Counted from the first letter of the stretch, positions 14,880 to 24,039 are shown. The stretch is DNA of 34,515 bases from Prevotella sp. (GCA_022511065.1 JAFLSG010000021.1:1-34515), one strand, 5' to 3'. A program made the numbers and translations. Notes: generated by a model not told the origin, from the letters alone.

Positions 14880-16448
14880 TTATTTGACCAAGTTGCCGAG
14901 AATATCCCTCGTCAGTTCTTTCGTGATGGTGCGCGTGGCGGCACTCGTGGCGTTCTTCACCACTTTGCCTGTGGCGGATGTCGATGACTTGGTCTCCTTG
15001 CCCGTCACTTTGTTGCTCACGTAAGTACCCAGCAGGGCTGCAACGGTAGAGGTGACGGCGGTCAGGACTGCCTTCCACACCTTGCTCATGATGCCTGCCT
15101 GCTGCTTCTCCGTCTTACCTTTCTTAGCAGCCTTCCCTGTCGTTGCTTCCTCTTCGGCAGCTTGCTCAGCCTCTGCCAATAACACCTCAAAAGCACTTTC
15201 GCGGTCTATGGGCGTGTCGTATTTCCCGTAGATGCGGCTCTGCTTGATGATGTCTAAACGCTGTCCCTCGGTCACGGCTCCTATCTGCGAGAGTGGGAAG
15301 AGTATCTTTGCACGCTCCACCATCGTGGGCGCACCCTTCGGATCGAGGAAGCTGACGAGCGCCTCACCCGTCTCCAAGTTCATGATGGCCTCGTCGGTCT
15401 TGAATTCCGGGTTTGCGCGGAATGTGTCGGCAGCCGTCTTTACCGCCTTCTGGTCTTTCGGGGTATAGGCGCGCAGGGCGTGCTGTACGCGGTTGCCCAA
15501 CTGTCCGAGAATGTTCTCGGGGATGTCGGTAGGGCTTTGGGTGATGAAGTAGATGCCTACGCCCTTCGAGCGAATCAGTCGGATGACCTGCTCAATCTTG
15601 TCAAGCAATGCCTTCTGCGTGCCGTCGAACAGCATGTGTGCCTCGTCGAAGAAGAACACGAGTTTCGGCAGATCCATGTCGCCTACCTCGGGCAGAGTGG
15701 AGTAGAGTTCCGAGAGCAGCCAGAGCAGGAAGGTGGAGTAGAGCTTGGGCTGCATCATCAGTTTGTCGGCAGCCAGCACGTTCATCACGCCCTTGCCACC
15801 TTCGGTCTGCATCAGGTCATAGATATCAAACGACGGTTCACCGAAGAACTTCTCTGCCCCTTGGCTTTCCAACTGGAGCAGTGCGCGCTGAATGGCACCG
15901 ACGGAAGCCGCAGGGATGTTTCCGTATTTCGTGGTGTATTCCTTCGCATGCTTGCCCACCCAGTCGAGCATCGCGCGGAGGTCTTTCATGTCAATAAGCA
16001 GCAGTCCTCGCTCGTCGGCAATGCGGAACACGATGTTCAGCACGCCGTCCTGCGTCTCGTTCAGTCCCATCAGGCGTGAGAGCAGTTGAGGCCCCATCTG
16101 CGAGATGGTGGCGCGCATCGGATGCCCCTGCTCGCCGAACACGTCGAAGAAGCGCACAGGGCAGGATTGGAACGCGGGATTCTCGATGCCAAACTCCTCT
16201 AACCGCTTCTCAATGAAACTGCTCATCTTACCCGTCTGCGAGATTCCCGACAGGTCGCCCTTCATATCTGCCATGAAGCAGGGCACGCCTGCCTGACAGA
16301 ATGTCTCCGCCAATACTTGCAGCGTGACGGTCTTGCCTGTGCCGGTGGCACCGGCGATGAGTCCGTGGCGGTTAGCCATCTTACCTGTGATTGTCAGCGC
16401 GCCGTTAGCGCAGTGGGCAACATACAGCCCTCTCTCCTTGTCGTACAT
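14880..16448 (-). CDS. HerA-type ATPase, DUF853 (YjgR) family
   Basis: A 522-residue P-loop ATPase with Walker A GATGTGKT (33-40), ADMKGDLSG (60-68) and Walker [10 protein letters not shown] with Asp268-Glu269. Further features are [10 protein letters not shown] with the sensor-like Gln and a [13 protein letters not shown] segment. These match the DUF853/YjgR family, relatives of HerA and FtsK. The family is widespread and its cellular role is unproven. After about residue 440 comes a Lys/Ala/Glu-rich linker, then a stretch with a possible short membrane-associated helix ([22 protein letters not shown]) and a Thr/Ser-rich tail. It converges on the phosphopantetheinyl transferase with 9 bp between stops. 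A -7 box TAACTTTGC lies on the minus strand at 16472-16480. Confidence 0.87.
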   Translation of the reverse strand: MYDKERGLYVAHCANGALTITGKMANRHGLIAGATGTGKTVTLQVLAETFCQAGVPCFMADMKGDLSGISQTGKMSSFIEKRLEEFGIENPAFQSCPVRFFDVFGEQGHPMRATISQMGPQLLSRLMGLNETQDGVLNIVFRIADERGLLLIDMKDLRAMLDWVGKHAKEYTTKYGNIPAASVGAIQRALLQLESQGAEKFFGEPSFDIYDLMQTEGGKGVMNVLAADKLMMQPKLYSTFLLWLLSELYSTLPEVGDMDLPKLVFFFDEAHMLFDGTQKALLDKIEQVIRLIRSKGVGIYFITQSPTDIPENILGQLGNRVQHALRAYTPKDQKAVKTAADTFRANPEFKTDEAIMNLETGEALVSFLDPKGAPTMVERAKILFPLSQIGAVTEGQRLDIIKQSRIYGKYDTPIDRESAFEVLLAEAEQAAEEEATTGKAAKKGKTEKQQAGIMSKVWKAVLTAVTSTVAALLGTYVSNKVTGKETKSSTSATGKVVKNATSAATRTITKELTRDILGNLVK

Positions 16449-16471
16449 GCTCTTTCTCTTTTAAAATTTTC

Positions 16472-16511
16472 GCAAAGTTACGAAGAAAAAGAAAATTAAT
16501 GCTTACTTTTG
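16472..16511. promoter_or_regulatory. Divergent -7 boxes (DUF853 and thioredoxin-hydrolase)
   Basis: On the minus strand TAACTTTGC (16472-16480) lies 24 bp before the DUF853 ATG. On the plus strand TACTTTTG (16504-16511) lies 18 bp before the ATG at 16530. Neither has a clear TTG at 19 bp upstream; the 23 bp between them is A/T-rich. The plus-strand -7 overlaps an upstream TTG codon, which argues against starting the plus gene before 16521. Confidence 0.5.
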
Positions 16512-16529
16512 CAGAAAAATATGCGAATA

Positions 16530-17840
16530 ATGAAGAATTTAAGAACACTTACAATCGTTGCGCTGCTGCTGACGGCAGCAACGGAGATGAGGGCGCAGTT
16601 CGGTCCTCAGCGTGACCTCGACACTAAGTATGCCACGGAGATGGTTCAGCCCGGCACGATGGCACCCGACTTTAAGATGAAGACTCCCGACGGGAAAACC
16701 TTCAAGCTCAGTTCGTTGAAGGGCAAGACGGTGGTGCTCGATTTCTGGGCATCGTGGTGTCCCGACTGCCGCAAGGATGCGCCCGAGGTGGTGCGTATGT
16801 ACCGAGAGTATCATGCCAAGGGCATTGAGTTCGTGGGCGTCTCGATGGATACCGATGTGGAGGCGTGGAAGCGTGCGATTGAGAAGTACGGGATAGAGTA
16901 CCCGCAGGTGAGCGAACTGAAGAAGTTCAAGGAGACTGACATCGCCAAGGCGTATGGTATCAGCTGGATTCCCGCAATGGTCGTCATCGATCCCGATGGA
17001 AAGGTACAGCTCTCCACCGTACTTACTTATAAGGTGGATAAGTTCCTGAAGGAACTCACCTCCCCGAAGCAGCGTGGCGCAGAGGAGCGCCTGACACTCG
17101 ACGGCGGGAAGGGTAAGTTGAGTGCCATCGTGCAGAAGCCGGAGCTGAAGGAGGGCGCACGCTGTCCGATGGTGATCTTCTGCCACGGTTTCGGTGGAAC
17201 GAAAGACGGTCCGCTCTTTGAGTTGGTGACCGACACGCTTCAGGCAAACGGCATCGCCTCTATCCGCTTCGACTTCAACGGCCACGGCGAGAGCGATGGC
17301 GACTTCCAGGATATGACCGTTCCCAACGAGATAGAGGATGCGAAGAAAGTCTATGAGTATGTGCGCAGTCTGCCATACGTTAGCGGTGTAGCCATCGTTG
17401 GACATTCGCAGGGTGGTGTGGTAGCAGCCATGACCGCCGGCGAATTGTCGCCAGGCAGCATCAAGGCCGTGGCATTGATGGCACCCGCCGCCGTGCTTCG
17501 CGAAGATGCTATCCGTGGCAGTACGTTTGGTACAACGTATGACCCGCTCGACCCGCCCGCCTTCGTAGAGTTGTGGGGCGGCAAGAAACTCGGTGGCAGT
17601 TACATCAAGACCGCCTTCTCCCTGCCCATCTACGAGACGGCAGCCCGCTATCAAGGCCCCGCCCTCATCATCCACGGCAATGCCGACCGCGTGGTTCCCT
17701 ATACCTATGGCGAGCGTTTCCACGAGATTTGGCCGGGCAGCGAGTACGTGATGCAGGAGTATTTCGACCACGGTTTCTCGCAGAATGTCTATCGCACGAC
17801 CGACATCGTGTCGCATTTTTTGATTGAAAAACTGAAGTAA
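16530..17840 (+). CDS. Secreted thioredoxin-fold / alpha-beta hydrolase fusion
   Basis: The 436-residue protein has a signal peptide (1-23, ending MRAQ). A TlpA/AhpC-like thioredoxin domain follows (about 40-170) with FWASWCPDC (Cys77 and Cys80) and a cis-Pro-type WIPAMVVIDPDG. A complete alpha/beta hydrolase of peptidase-S9 or feruloyl-esterase character makes up the rest (about 180-436). It has the oxyanion region FCHGFGGTK, nucleophile elbow GHSQGG (Ser293), HGNADRVVP (Asp386) and DHGF (His414), so the triad is intact. It should act in the periplasm. The two halves could process and reduce the same substrate, but neither substrate is known. ATG 16530 is chosen because the predicted promoter ends at 16511; ATG 16521 would add three residues (MRI). 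Confidence 0.85.
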   Translation: MKNLRTLTIVALLLTAATEMRAQFGPQRDLDTKYATEMVQPGTMAPDFKMKTPDGKTFKLSSLKGKTVVLDFWASWCPDCRKDAPEVVRMYREYHAKGIEFVGVSMDTDVEAWKRAIEKYGIEYPQVSELKKFKETDIAKAYGISWIPAMVVIDPDGKVQLSTVLTYKVDKFLKELTSPKQRGAEERLTLDGGKGKLSAIVQKPELKEGARCPMVIFCHGFGGTKDGPLFELVTDTLQANGIASIRFDFNGHGESDGDFQDMTVPNEIEDAKKVYEYVRSLPYVSGVAIVGHSQGGVVAAMTAGELSPGSIKAVALMAPAAVLREDAIRGSTFGTTYDPLDPPAFVELWGGKKLGGSYIKTAFSLPIYETAARYQGPALIIHGNADRVVPYTYGERFHEIWPGSEYVMQEYFDHGFSQNVYRTTDIVSHFLIEKLK

Positions 17841-17850
17841 GAGTCAATTT

Positions 17851-17898
17851 GGATTTTGTCCAAATATGCATGAAATAATGCATATTTGGACAAAATTC
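17851..17898. terminator. Long perfect hairpin after the thioredoxin-hydrolase gene
   Basis: Arms 17854-17871 and 17878-17895 are perfectly complementary over 18 bp (TTTTGTCCAAATATGCAT) around a 6-nt loop, and pairing continues to about 21 bp with one wobble. It begins 11 bp after the stop codon. A T-rich flank lies on each side but there is no classical GC stem, so it may stabilise the mRNA 3' end rather than terminate by itself. Confidence 0.5.
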
Positions 17899-17954
17899 TT
17901 TGCCAATCCAAGCCTGTTTTATTTGCTTTGAGCCGTGCGAGTATCATCTATCAT

Positions 17955-18200
17955 TCGTGCGGATGCTTCCTTTGGCTCGTTCTAATGCTTTCTACGAGGC
18001 AAAGGAAGCATTCCTATGGGGGTAAAGGGATTATTCCTTTCACTCGTAGGAAGCATTCCTTTACCTTGAAGATGACGTTTCTATGGATTGTGTGAGGTAT
18101 CGGGATGAAGGCTGCAAGCGGGTCGAATGGAGGCTGCAAACGGAGTGAAAAGAGCCTCCAAACGCATTGAATTCAGCCTCCATTCAATTTGGATTGAATA
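17955..18200. repeat. Degenerate 22-bp tandem repeats, about 11 units
   Basis: A 22-bp periodicity runs through the spacer. Equivalent positions are 17966, 17988, 18010, 18033, 18055, 18077, 18099, 18121, 18143, 18165 and 18187, with one step of 23. Early units share a GCATTCCTATGG-like core; late units share AGGCTGCAAACGG or AGCCTCCAAACG. Because neighbouring units differ and some are near-complements, hairpins form, such as GAATGGAGGCTG with CAGCCTCCATTC. A 69-codon open frame (17886-18095) across it looks fortuitous. Confidence 0.6.
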
Positions 18201-18216
18201 GGGGGCGGGTCTGAAT

Positions 18217-18257
18217 AAAAAGGCGAGAGGGCTTTTCCGTTCGGAAAGCCCCCTCGC
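18217..18257 (-). terminator. Intrinsic terminator of the M23 peptidase gene
   Basis: A GC-rich stem (about 18224-18257: GCGAG-x-GGGCTTT against AAAGCCC-x-CTCGC, closed by a small loop with CCG/CGG) is followed on the minus strand by TTTTT (18217-18221). It lies 23 bp after the minus-strand stop codon and should end that transcript. TTT on the other side may make it weakly bidirectional. Confidence 0.8.
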
Positions 18258-18279
18258 TTTAGAATTGGTTAAGGTTTTA

Positions 18280-19236
18280 TTAGTTGTATTTCAGAATTTG
18301 TCCCGGCATTAGGCGGATGTTCTTACCGATGCGGTTGAGCTTGCAGAGCGCATCCACTGTGGTGTTGCACTTGCGGGCAATGGCATAGAGCGTCTCGCCT
18401 TTGCGCACCTTATAGAAATGCACCTCGGGGGTGAAGAATGCTTCGGGAGCGGCAATTGCCATTTCCTCATCGTCGTCATCGTCGGTGTCGAAGCGGTTGT
18501 TACCATTGTCAGCCACGCCGCGCAGACGGGTAGCCTCGGCAGACTCCTTTGCATATCTGCTGCGGTGATAGGTGTAGAAGTCGCCCGTCACATCCTGGTT
18601 ACGGAAGTCAAACATGAGTGCGGGATTCAGCGCCTCACCGCAGAGACGGGTCTCGAAGTGCAGGTGAGAGCCTGTGCTGCGGCCGGTGTTACCACCCAGA
18701 CCGATAGGCTCGCCTGCGCGAACCTCCTGATTCTCCTGAACAAGCTGCTTGGAAAGGTGGCCGTAGTAAGTCTCCAATCCGTTGTAATGACGGATAACAA
18801 CGTATTTACCATAGCCTTTCCGCTCGTATTTCACGATGCGCACCTTACCGCTGAAAGCAGCGCGGATGGTGTCGCCGATATATACCTTCACATCTAATCC
18901 CTTGTGCTGACGCCCCCAACGGGCACCGAAGTTGGAAGTGATGACACGGCTCGGCGTCGGCATATGGAAGCCGCGCAGGTCGATGGTGGCGGTGTCGGGG
19001 AGTGCGGAAGTGCGGTAGTGCGTCAGCTCAGTGTCCCATTCCTGATAGAGGTCAGCGGCGGGATTCTCGAGCATTTCCTGATATATCAGGCGGGTGAGGG
19101 CGATGGAATCAACGGCCTTCATCTGCCTATCTACGGGAGCCTGACGCGCGAGCAAGTCCTGACCGAAGGAGGGAAGGGCTGACAGCGACATCAGAGCCAA
19201 TATTGCGGTTGCTTTAAGTTTCTTCAAATAATTCAT
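18280..19236 (-). CDS. Periplasmic M23 metallopeptidase with LysM domain
   Basis: A cell-wall endopeptidase-type protein of 318 residues. A signal peptide (1-26, ending PSFGQ) is followed by a helical linker. The LytM/M23 domain (about 95-210) has zinc ligands His111 and Asp115 in HKGLD, active-site His160 in YYGHLS, and HLHF with His191 and His193. A C-terminal LysM domain (about 268-316, from HFYKVRKGETLYAIARKC) should bind peptidoglycan. All catalytic residues are present, so it should be active rather than a NlpD-like activator. I chose ATG 19236 (MNYLKK) over the ATG 30 bp upstream because it begins the signal peptide. An Asp/Glu run (about residues 246-255, DTDDDDDEE) forms a flexible acidic linker. 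A minus-strand -7 box lies at 19276-19284. Confidence 0.9.
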   Translation of the reverse strand: MNYLKKLKATAILALMSLSALPSFGQDLLARQAPVDRQMKAVDSIALTRLIYQEMLENPAADLYQEWDTELTHYRTSALPDTATIDLRGFHMPTPSRVITSNFGARWGRQHKGLDVKVYIGDTIRAAFSGKVRIVKYERKGYGKYVVIRHYNGLETYYGHLSKQLVQENQEVRAGEPIGLGGNTGRSTGSHLHFETRLCGEALNPALMFDFRNQDVTGDFYTYHRSRYAKESAEATRLRGVADNGNNRFDTDDDDDEEMAIAAPEAFFTPEVHFYKVRKGETLYAIARKCNTTVDALCKLNRIGKNIRLMPGQILKYN

Positions 19237-19275
19237 TTGTTTTGGGTTTAGCATCCGAAAATGCAAATAATCGGT

Positions 19276-19284
19276 GCAAAGTTA
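19276..19284 (-). promoter_or_regulatory. Minus-strand -7 box for the M23 peptidase
   Basis: TAACTTTGC on the minus strand, about 40 bp before the ATG at 19236. A GTGG sequence 19 bp further upstream is a weak match to the -33 box. Confidence 0.5.
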
Positions 19285-19402
19285 CAAAAAAGATTACCAA
19301 ATTCCACCATTTTAATGGAGAATTTAGAAAGTTTTATAGGCTTTTAACAATTGATTCGTATCAAGAAATGAGGGGTTTTCATCGGAAAGTGCTTGCTTTT
19401 CG

Positions 19403-21502
19403 TCAAGAAATGGCAGACCAGTTGATATTTGTCTTGCGCAGTTCGCGCAGCCGGTTCCAAAGCATCTGATAGCGGGGGGCGGTGCATTCCGGGTCATCGT
19501 CGATGACCTTCTGCGCCTCGTCGCGCGCCATCTGAACAATCTGCCCGTCGCGTGCAATGTCCGCAATCTTCAAGTCGAAAGCCATGCCGCTCTGCTGCGT
19601 GCCCTCCAAGTCGCCGGGCCCGCGCAGCTTCAGGTCAGCCTCAGCAATGCGGAAGCCGTCGTTGGTATCGCACATGATGTCGATGCGCTTGCGGGTATCC
19701 TCGCTGAGTTTGAGCGGGGTGACGAGGATGCAATAGGACTGGTCTGCACCCCGCCCGACGCGCCCGCGAAGCTGATGGAGCTGCGAAAGTCCGAAGCGCT
19801 GCGCGTCGAGGATGACCATCACGGAGGCATTAGGCACATTGACACCCACCTCGATGACGGTGGTGGCCACGAGTATCTGCGTCTCGCCGCTGACAAACCG
19901 CTGCATCTCCTCTTCCTTCTCGCGCGGTTTCATACGGCCATGTACCTTTGAAAGACGAAATTCGGGGAATGCCTGACGCAGCACCTCAAAGCCGTTTTCA
20001 AGGTTTCTCAGGTCGGTCTTCTCGCTTTCCTCGATGAGGGGGAACACGATATATACCTGTCTGCCCGCGCGAATCTGCTGACGGATGCCGTCGTAGAGCG
20101 TAGTCATGCGGCTGTCGAACACATGGGTGGTGCGCACGGGCTTGCGGCCAGGCGGTAGTTCGTCGATGACACTCACGTCGAGGTCGCCATAGAGGGTCAT
20201 GGCAAGCGTGCGGGGGATGGGCGTGGCAGTCATCACGAGCACGTGAGGCGGATTCTGATTCTTTGCCCATAGCTTGGCGCGTTGCGCAACACCAAACCGA
20301 TGCTGCTCATCCACAACCACGAAGCCGAGACGCGCGAACTGCACGGTATCTTCTATCACGGCATGCGTGCCCACAAGGATATGCACCGTGCCGTCGAGCA
20401 AGCCTTCGAGCACTTCCTGCCGCCGCTTGCCCTTCACGGTGCCCGTGAGCAATGCCACGCGGATGTCCATGCCGTTGAGGAAGCCCATGATGGTGGTGAG
20501 ATGTTGCTCGGCGAGAATCTCGGTGGGAGCCATGATGCACGCCTGATAACCGTTGTCGAGTGCGATAAGCATTGACATGAGTGCGACGAGTGTCTTGCCG
20601 CTCCCCACGTCGCCTTGCAGCAGACGGTTCATCTGTCGCCCTGAACCAACATCCTTTCGTATCTCGCGCATCACCCGCTTCTGCGCCTCTGTGAGCGGGA
20701 AGGGCAGGTTATTGTGATAGAAGGAATTGAAAATCTCGCCCACCTGTGGGAAGACATAGCCCCGAAACTTGCGCCGCTGGTCGCTCGCATAGCGCAGGAT
20801 ATTGAGCTGCACATAAAAAAGTTCCTCGAACTTCAGGCGAAGGCGAGCGCGTTCCAAATCCTTGGCATTCTTCGGATCGTGAATACTGCGATATGCCTCG
20901 TCGCGCCCCATCAGGTGGAGTGGATTGGCAATGAAGTCGGGAAGTGTCTCGGGGAGTGCGGGCAGACGGTCGAGCATGCTCTTGGTGAGCTTCTCGATGG
21001 TGCGCGAGGTGATTCCCCGCTTCTTCATCTTCTCCGTCGTGGAGTAATAAGGGCGCAGTGTCAGTCCCGTACCTTCCGCCAGCATCTCAGCCGGCTCAAT
21101 CTCGGGATGCATCACGTTGATGCGGTTGTTAAATACATTCGGCTTTCCGAACACCACGTATCTTGTGCCAATCTTGTAGGTCTGCTTGGCGTATTTCCCG
21201 CCGTTGAACCACGTCAGATCGGCAATGCCCGTGCCGTCGGTGAAGTGTGCCACTACGCGCTCCTTGCGGGCACTCATGGGGAAGGTCTCGAAACTGAGGA
21301 TGTGACCCACTATCTGCACGAAAGGCATGTCGCCCGTCAGTTCGTGGATGGTGTATATTCTGGAGCGATCAACGTACTTATAGGGATAGTTGTCGAGCAG
21401 GTCGCCGTAGGTATGGATGCCAAGCTCGTCGCCCAGTATCTTCTTTCGGTTGGGGCCTACGCCCGGCAAAAACTGTATGTCTTGACTCCAGATGTTATCC
21501 AT
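19403..21502 (-). CDS. recG: ATP-dependent DNA helicase RecG
   Basis: Remodels stalled forks and branched DNA. The 699-residue protein begins with [13 protein letters not shown] (11-23), a helix-hairpin-helix-like segment, then the OB-fold wedge domain (about 50-150). The SF2 motor follows with Walker A GDVGSGKT (297-304), DEQH box [10 protein letters not shown] (397-405), TATPIPRT, the RIHGRMKP-like motif (here KVHGRMKP) and QLRGRVGRG near the C-terminus. Length is normal for bacterial RecG. It is the last gene of an apparent operon and overlaps the end of ispD by 8 bp, suggesting coupled translation. Confidence 0.97.
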   Translation of the reverse strand: MDNIWSQDIQFLPGVGPNRKKILGDELGIHTYGDLLDNYPYKYVDRSRIYTIHELTGDMPFVQIVGHILSFETFPMSARKERVVAHFTDGTGIADLTWFNGGKYAKQTYKIGTRYVVFGKPNVFNNRINVMHPEIEPAEMLAEGTGLTLRPYYSTTEKMKKRGITSRTIEKLTKSMLDRLPALPETLPDFIANPLHLMGRDEAYRSIHDPKNAKDLERARLRLKFEELFYVQLNILRYASDQRRKFRGYVFPQVGEIFNSFYHNNLPFPLTEAQKRVMREIRKDVGSGRQMNRLLQGDVGSGKTLVALMSMLIALDNGYQACIMAPTEILAEQHLTTIMGFLNGMDIRVALLTGTVKGKRRQEVLEGLLDGTVHILVGTHAVIEDTVQFARLGFVVVDEQHRFGVAQRAKLWAKNQNPPHVLVMTATPIPRTLAMTLYGDLDVSVIDELPPGRKPVRTTHVFDSRMTTLYDGIRQQIRAGRQVYIVFPLIEESEKTDLRNLENGFEVLRQAFPEFRLSKVHGRMKPREKEEEMQRFVSGETQILVATTVIEVGVNVPNASVMVILDAQRFGLSQLHQLRGRVGRGADQSYCILVTPLKLSEDTRKRIDIMCDTNDGFRIAEADLKLRGPGDLEGTQQSGMAFDLKIADIARDGQIVQMARDEAQKVIDDDPECTAPRYQMLWNRLRELRKTNINWSAIS

Positions 21503-22214
21503 CAGTGAGGACTTCCGCGATTTTCAGGTCGTAAGGCGTGGTAATCTTGATATTCTCCCGATTGCCCTCCACAAGCGTGATGGCGTGCCCGTAACTCTCC
21601 ACCACCGAGGCATCATCCGTAAAACCGTCGTTGTAAGGCTGTCGGTTAGCGGCTTTCAAGAGTTGGATGTCAAACGTCTGCGGGGTCTGCACAAGGCGAT
21701 ATTCGTCGCGGGGCACGGTATGTGAGCGCATGGCGTTGCCCTCTGTCTCCTTGCCATCAGCAGCCGTATCGTCCTTTCTGTCAGCCGACAGATGCCTGAC
21801 GGTCTCAACCACGGGAATGACGGGAATGACTGCCTTCGCCGTCCGCGCCGTCTCATAGCAGTTGCGGATAACCTCAATGGCGGGGAAGGGGCGCACACCG
21901 TCATGCACACCGACCACCCCCTGCGCATCGTCGGGTATCTTCGCCAATCCGTTCTGCACGGAGTGAAAGCGGGTTGCCCCGCCGTTGGCAAGCTGATATT
22001 TCACATCAAACTGATACTGCTCGCAGAGCTGATGCCAGTAAGCCTGTTGCGCTTCGGGCAGCACGAGGATGATGTTCAAATCGTCCGCGTACTCCCTGAA
22101 CCGCTCGAGCGTCCGCATCAGCACCGGCTTTCCATTGACGGGCAGGAATTGTTTGGGAATATCGCTCCCCATTCGCAGGCCCTTGCCGCCTGCAACGATG
22201 ATGACGTAATCCAT
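21495..22214 (-). CDS. ispD: 2-C-methyl-D-erythritol 4-phosphate cytidylyltransferase
   Basis: Third step of the MEP isoprenoid pathway: MEP plus CTP gives CDP-methylerythritol. The 239-residue protein has the N-terminal nucleotide-binding motif [17 protein letters not shown] (7-23) and GVHDGVRPF in the middle. TPQTFD and the C-terminal DDASVVE and KITTPYDL motifs follow. Before the TPQTF motif it carries a polar insertion ([16 protein letters not shown]) not usual in the family, which probably forms a surface loop. It overlaps the upstream DJ-1 gene by 1 bp (ATGA) and the downstream recG by 8 bp. Confidence 0.95.
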   Translation of the reverse strand: MDYVIIVAGGKGLRMGSDIPKQFLPVNGKPVLMRTLERFREYADDLNIILVLPEAQQAYWHQLCEQYQFDVKYQLANGGATRFHSVQNGLAKIPDDAQGVVGVHDGVRPFPAIEVIRNCYETARTAKAVIPVIPVVETVRHLSADRKDDTAADGKETEGNAMRSHTVPRDEYRLVQTPQTFDIQLLKAANRQPYNDGFTDDASVVESYGHAITLVEGNRENIKITTPYDLKIAEVLTDG

Positions 22215-22780
22215 CAGCCCTCCATCAAGTGTGCGTAACGCATGCCGACGGCTATCTGGCGCGAAGTGTCGGCATCCGTCAGTTGCGCCAAGAGTTCATA
22301 GGCGTACGGGAATGCCGCCGCAGGGCCTTCAGCCGTGGTGATGTTGCCATCCACGGTCACGAGGTCAGCCGTATAGGTAGCCTCCGTGAGCAGATGCTCG
22401 AAACCGGGATAGCACGTGGCACGCTTACCGTCGAGCACGCCTAATTGTGCGAGCACCACCGCAGGGGCTGCGCAGATAGCACCGATGCGCTTGCCCGCAG
22501 CCTGTTGCGCCTTCACCGCATTGCATACTCCCTCGTGGGCATACAGATTGCTTGCGCCCGGCATACCGCCCGGCAGCATCAGCAAGTCGGCATCCGAGAG
22601 GTCAGCCTCGCCGAAAGTGAGGTCAGCCTCCATCCTTACACCGTGGGCAGACTCCACCATCAGCGAGTCCATGATGCTTACGATCTTCACATCCACGCCA
22701 CCGCGACGCAGCACGTCGATGGGAATCAAAGCCTCGACATCCTCGAAGCCATTGGCCAGAAATACATAAACTTTTGACAT
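22214..22780 (-). CDS. DJ-1/PfpI family protein (YajL-like)
   Basis: A 188-residue protein of the DJ-1/ThiJ/PfpI superfamily. The start [16 protein letters not shown] contains the conserved Glu16, MLPGGMPG (68-75) follows, and the nucleophile elbow AICAAP holds Cys103. The C-terminal [15 protein letters not shown] motif is typical of the YajL/DJ-1 branch, whose members protect against oxidative or carbonyl stress. Exact activity cannot be read from sequence. Cys103 and Glu16 are both present, so the redox-active site is intact. It is first in the operon with ispD and recG, diverging from nadK over 89 bp. Confidence 0.9.
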   Translation of the reverse strand: MSKVYVFLANGFEDVEALIPIDVLRRGGVDVKIVSIMDSLMVESAHGVRMEADLTFGEADLSDADLLMLPGGMPGASNLYAHEGVCNAVKAQQAAGKRIGAICAAPAVVLAQLGVLDGKRATCYPGFEHLLTEATYTADLVTVDGNITTAEGPAAAFPYAYELLAQLTDADTSRQIAVGMRYAHLMEG

Positions 22781-22809
22781 AATCTTTTCTTCGTTTCAGG
22801 GAAAATAGT

Positions 22810-22817
22810 TACTTTTG
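22810..22817 (+). promoter_or_regulatory. -7 box upstream of NAD kinase
   Basis: TACTTTTG, followed by C, about 52 bp before the NAD kinase ATG. The position 19 bp upstream is T-rich but has no TTG, so the -33 match is poor. Confidence 0.5.
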
Positions 22818-22869
22818 CAGCCACAAAAATACGAATTAATTCCCAAATAATCACCGCCGGAGGCAAAAA

Positions 22870-23754
22870 ATGACGAACCGCAAACTGAAATTCGCCCTTT
22901 TTGGCAACATCTACCAGACGGAAAAGTCGGCGCTGACGCAGAAAGTGCTTACCTGCCTGTCAGCCGCCGGGGCTGCTCTCAGCATGGATGTGGACTACTA
23001 CAAATTCCTAAAGGAGACGCGACAGGCGGAGCTGTCGGCGGTGGAAACATTCACGGGCGACGACTTCGATGCCGACTTCGTTATCTCAATGGGCGGCGAC
23101 GGCACATTCTTGCAAGCGGCGAGCCGCGTGAGGGAGAAGATGATTCCCATCCTCGGCGTGAAGATGGGGCGACTTGGATTCCTTGCCGATGTAAGTCCCG
23201 AGGAGATAGAGGCTGCCGTCAATGCGCTCAGCGTAGGTGCGTACTCCATCGAGGAGAGGGCACTGATAGCGGTAGAGACCGACGGCGAGCCGTTAGAGGG
23301 ATTCGGTTGCGCGCTCAACGATGTGGCAATCCTGAAGCGAGACACGGCTTCGATGATCAGCATCCGCGCCACCATCGACGGGCAATTCCTGAACACCTAT
23401 CAGGCGGACGGTCTTATCGTCTCCACGCCCACCGGCTCCACAGCCTACTCGCTCTCCAACGGAGGCCCCATCCTCGCGCCCGGCACAGGCGTGTTTGCCC
23501 TGACTGCCGTTGCGCCCCACTCGCTGAACGTGCGCCCCATCGTGCTGCCCGACACCTCGGAGATTGAACTGACCGTGGAAAGCCGAAGCCACAACTTCCT
23601 CGTTGCCATCGACGGACGCTCGGCGAAATACAGGGAAGGCACGAAGATTACCCTTCGCCGCGCGCCTTACAACATCAAGGTGGTGAAGCGCCCCGATAAC
23701 CGATATTTCAACACCCTGCGGGAGAAAATGATGTGGGGAGCAGATTCCCGCTGA
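22870..23754 (+). CDS. nadK: NAD kinase
   Basis: Phosphorylates NAD+ to NADP+ with ATP. The 294-residue protein has the hallmark SMGGDGTFL (73-81, catalytic Asp77), PILGVKMGRLGFLAD, ALNDVAIL (the NE/D-type motif), and the glycine-rich substrate site VSTPTGSTAYSLSNGGPI. Length is normal. Translation starts at ATG 22870, after an A-rich spacer. It diverges from the DJ-1 gene and is followed by a repeat-rich spacer, with no gene directly downstream in an operon. Confidence 0.97.
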   Translation: MTNRKLKFALFGNIYQTEKSALTQKVLTCLSAAGAALSMDVDYYKFLKETRQAELSAVETFTGDDFDADFVISMGGDGTFLQAASRVREKMIPILGVKMGRLGFLADVSPEEIEAAVNALSVGAYSIEERALIAVETDGEPLEGFGCALNDVAILKRDTASMISIRATIDGQFLNTYQADGLIVSTPTGSTAYSLSNGGPILAPGTGVFALTAVAPHSLNVRPIVLPDTSEIELTVESRSHNFLVAIDGRSAKYREGTKITLRRAPYNIKVVKRPDNRYFNTLREKMMWGADSR

Positions 23755-23821
23755 CTTCCATCTTCGATGGTTCATATCGGTGTGGCTTGTCCCGATATGA
23801 CCGCCCTCATTCTTGATAATA

Positions 23822-23905
23822 GCATAGCATGCCTGCATAGCGGCATAACATGGCTTCTTATCATCATAAGATGGCATCTTGTTCGCATAACATGCCATGT
23901 TATTG
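23822..23905. repeat. Four 21-bp tandem repeats after nadK
   Basis: Units start at 23822, 23843, 23864 and 23885. Each opens with a GCATAACATG-like decamer (exact in units 2 and 4, one mismatch in unit 1, two in unit 3). On the minus strand they would encode a heptad pattern (MACYANK, MPSYDDK, KPCYAAM, QACYAII). The frame runs antisense into nadK, so I do not call it a gene. The unit ends also form the dyad ATAACATGGC / GCCATGTTAT (23845-23854, 23894-23903). Confidence 0.65.
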
Positions 23906-23953
23906 TTTAAGAGTATCATCCCCTTATTCTATCCCTATCGTCCCTTATTTTAT

Positions 23954-23990
23954 AAAAAGGTGTGCGCCCTTATAAAGGGAATCGCACACC
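23954..23990 (-). terminator. Terminator-like hairpin in the nadK spacer
   Basis: GGTGTGCG (23959-23966) pairs with CGCACACC (23983-23990), and CCCTT pairs with AAGGG inside. The T-run lies only on the minus-strand side (23954-23958). No minus-strand gene precedes it; as a plus-strand end for nadK it lacks a T-run. Orientation is therefore puzzling. Confidence 0.5.
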
Positions 23991-24039
23991 GCCAATAAGT
24001 TAAAGAATGCAAATAAATGGCAGATTCTTGCTTAAAAAC

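Noticed and set aside
17886..18095. 69-codon frame in the spacer after the thioredoxin-hydrolase gene
   Set aside because: It lies within the 22-bp repeat array and starts inside the long hairpin. Composition is set by the repeats.
17955..18200. CRISPR array
   Set aside because: Units are contiguous and degenerate, with no unique spacers, and no cas genes are present.
23293..23919. 208-codon minus-strand frame antisense to nadK
   Set aside because: Most of it is the shadow of nadK. Only the heptad-coding start (23822-23905) is noteworthy, and that is reported as a repeat array.
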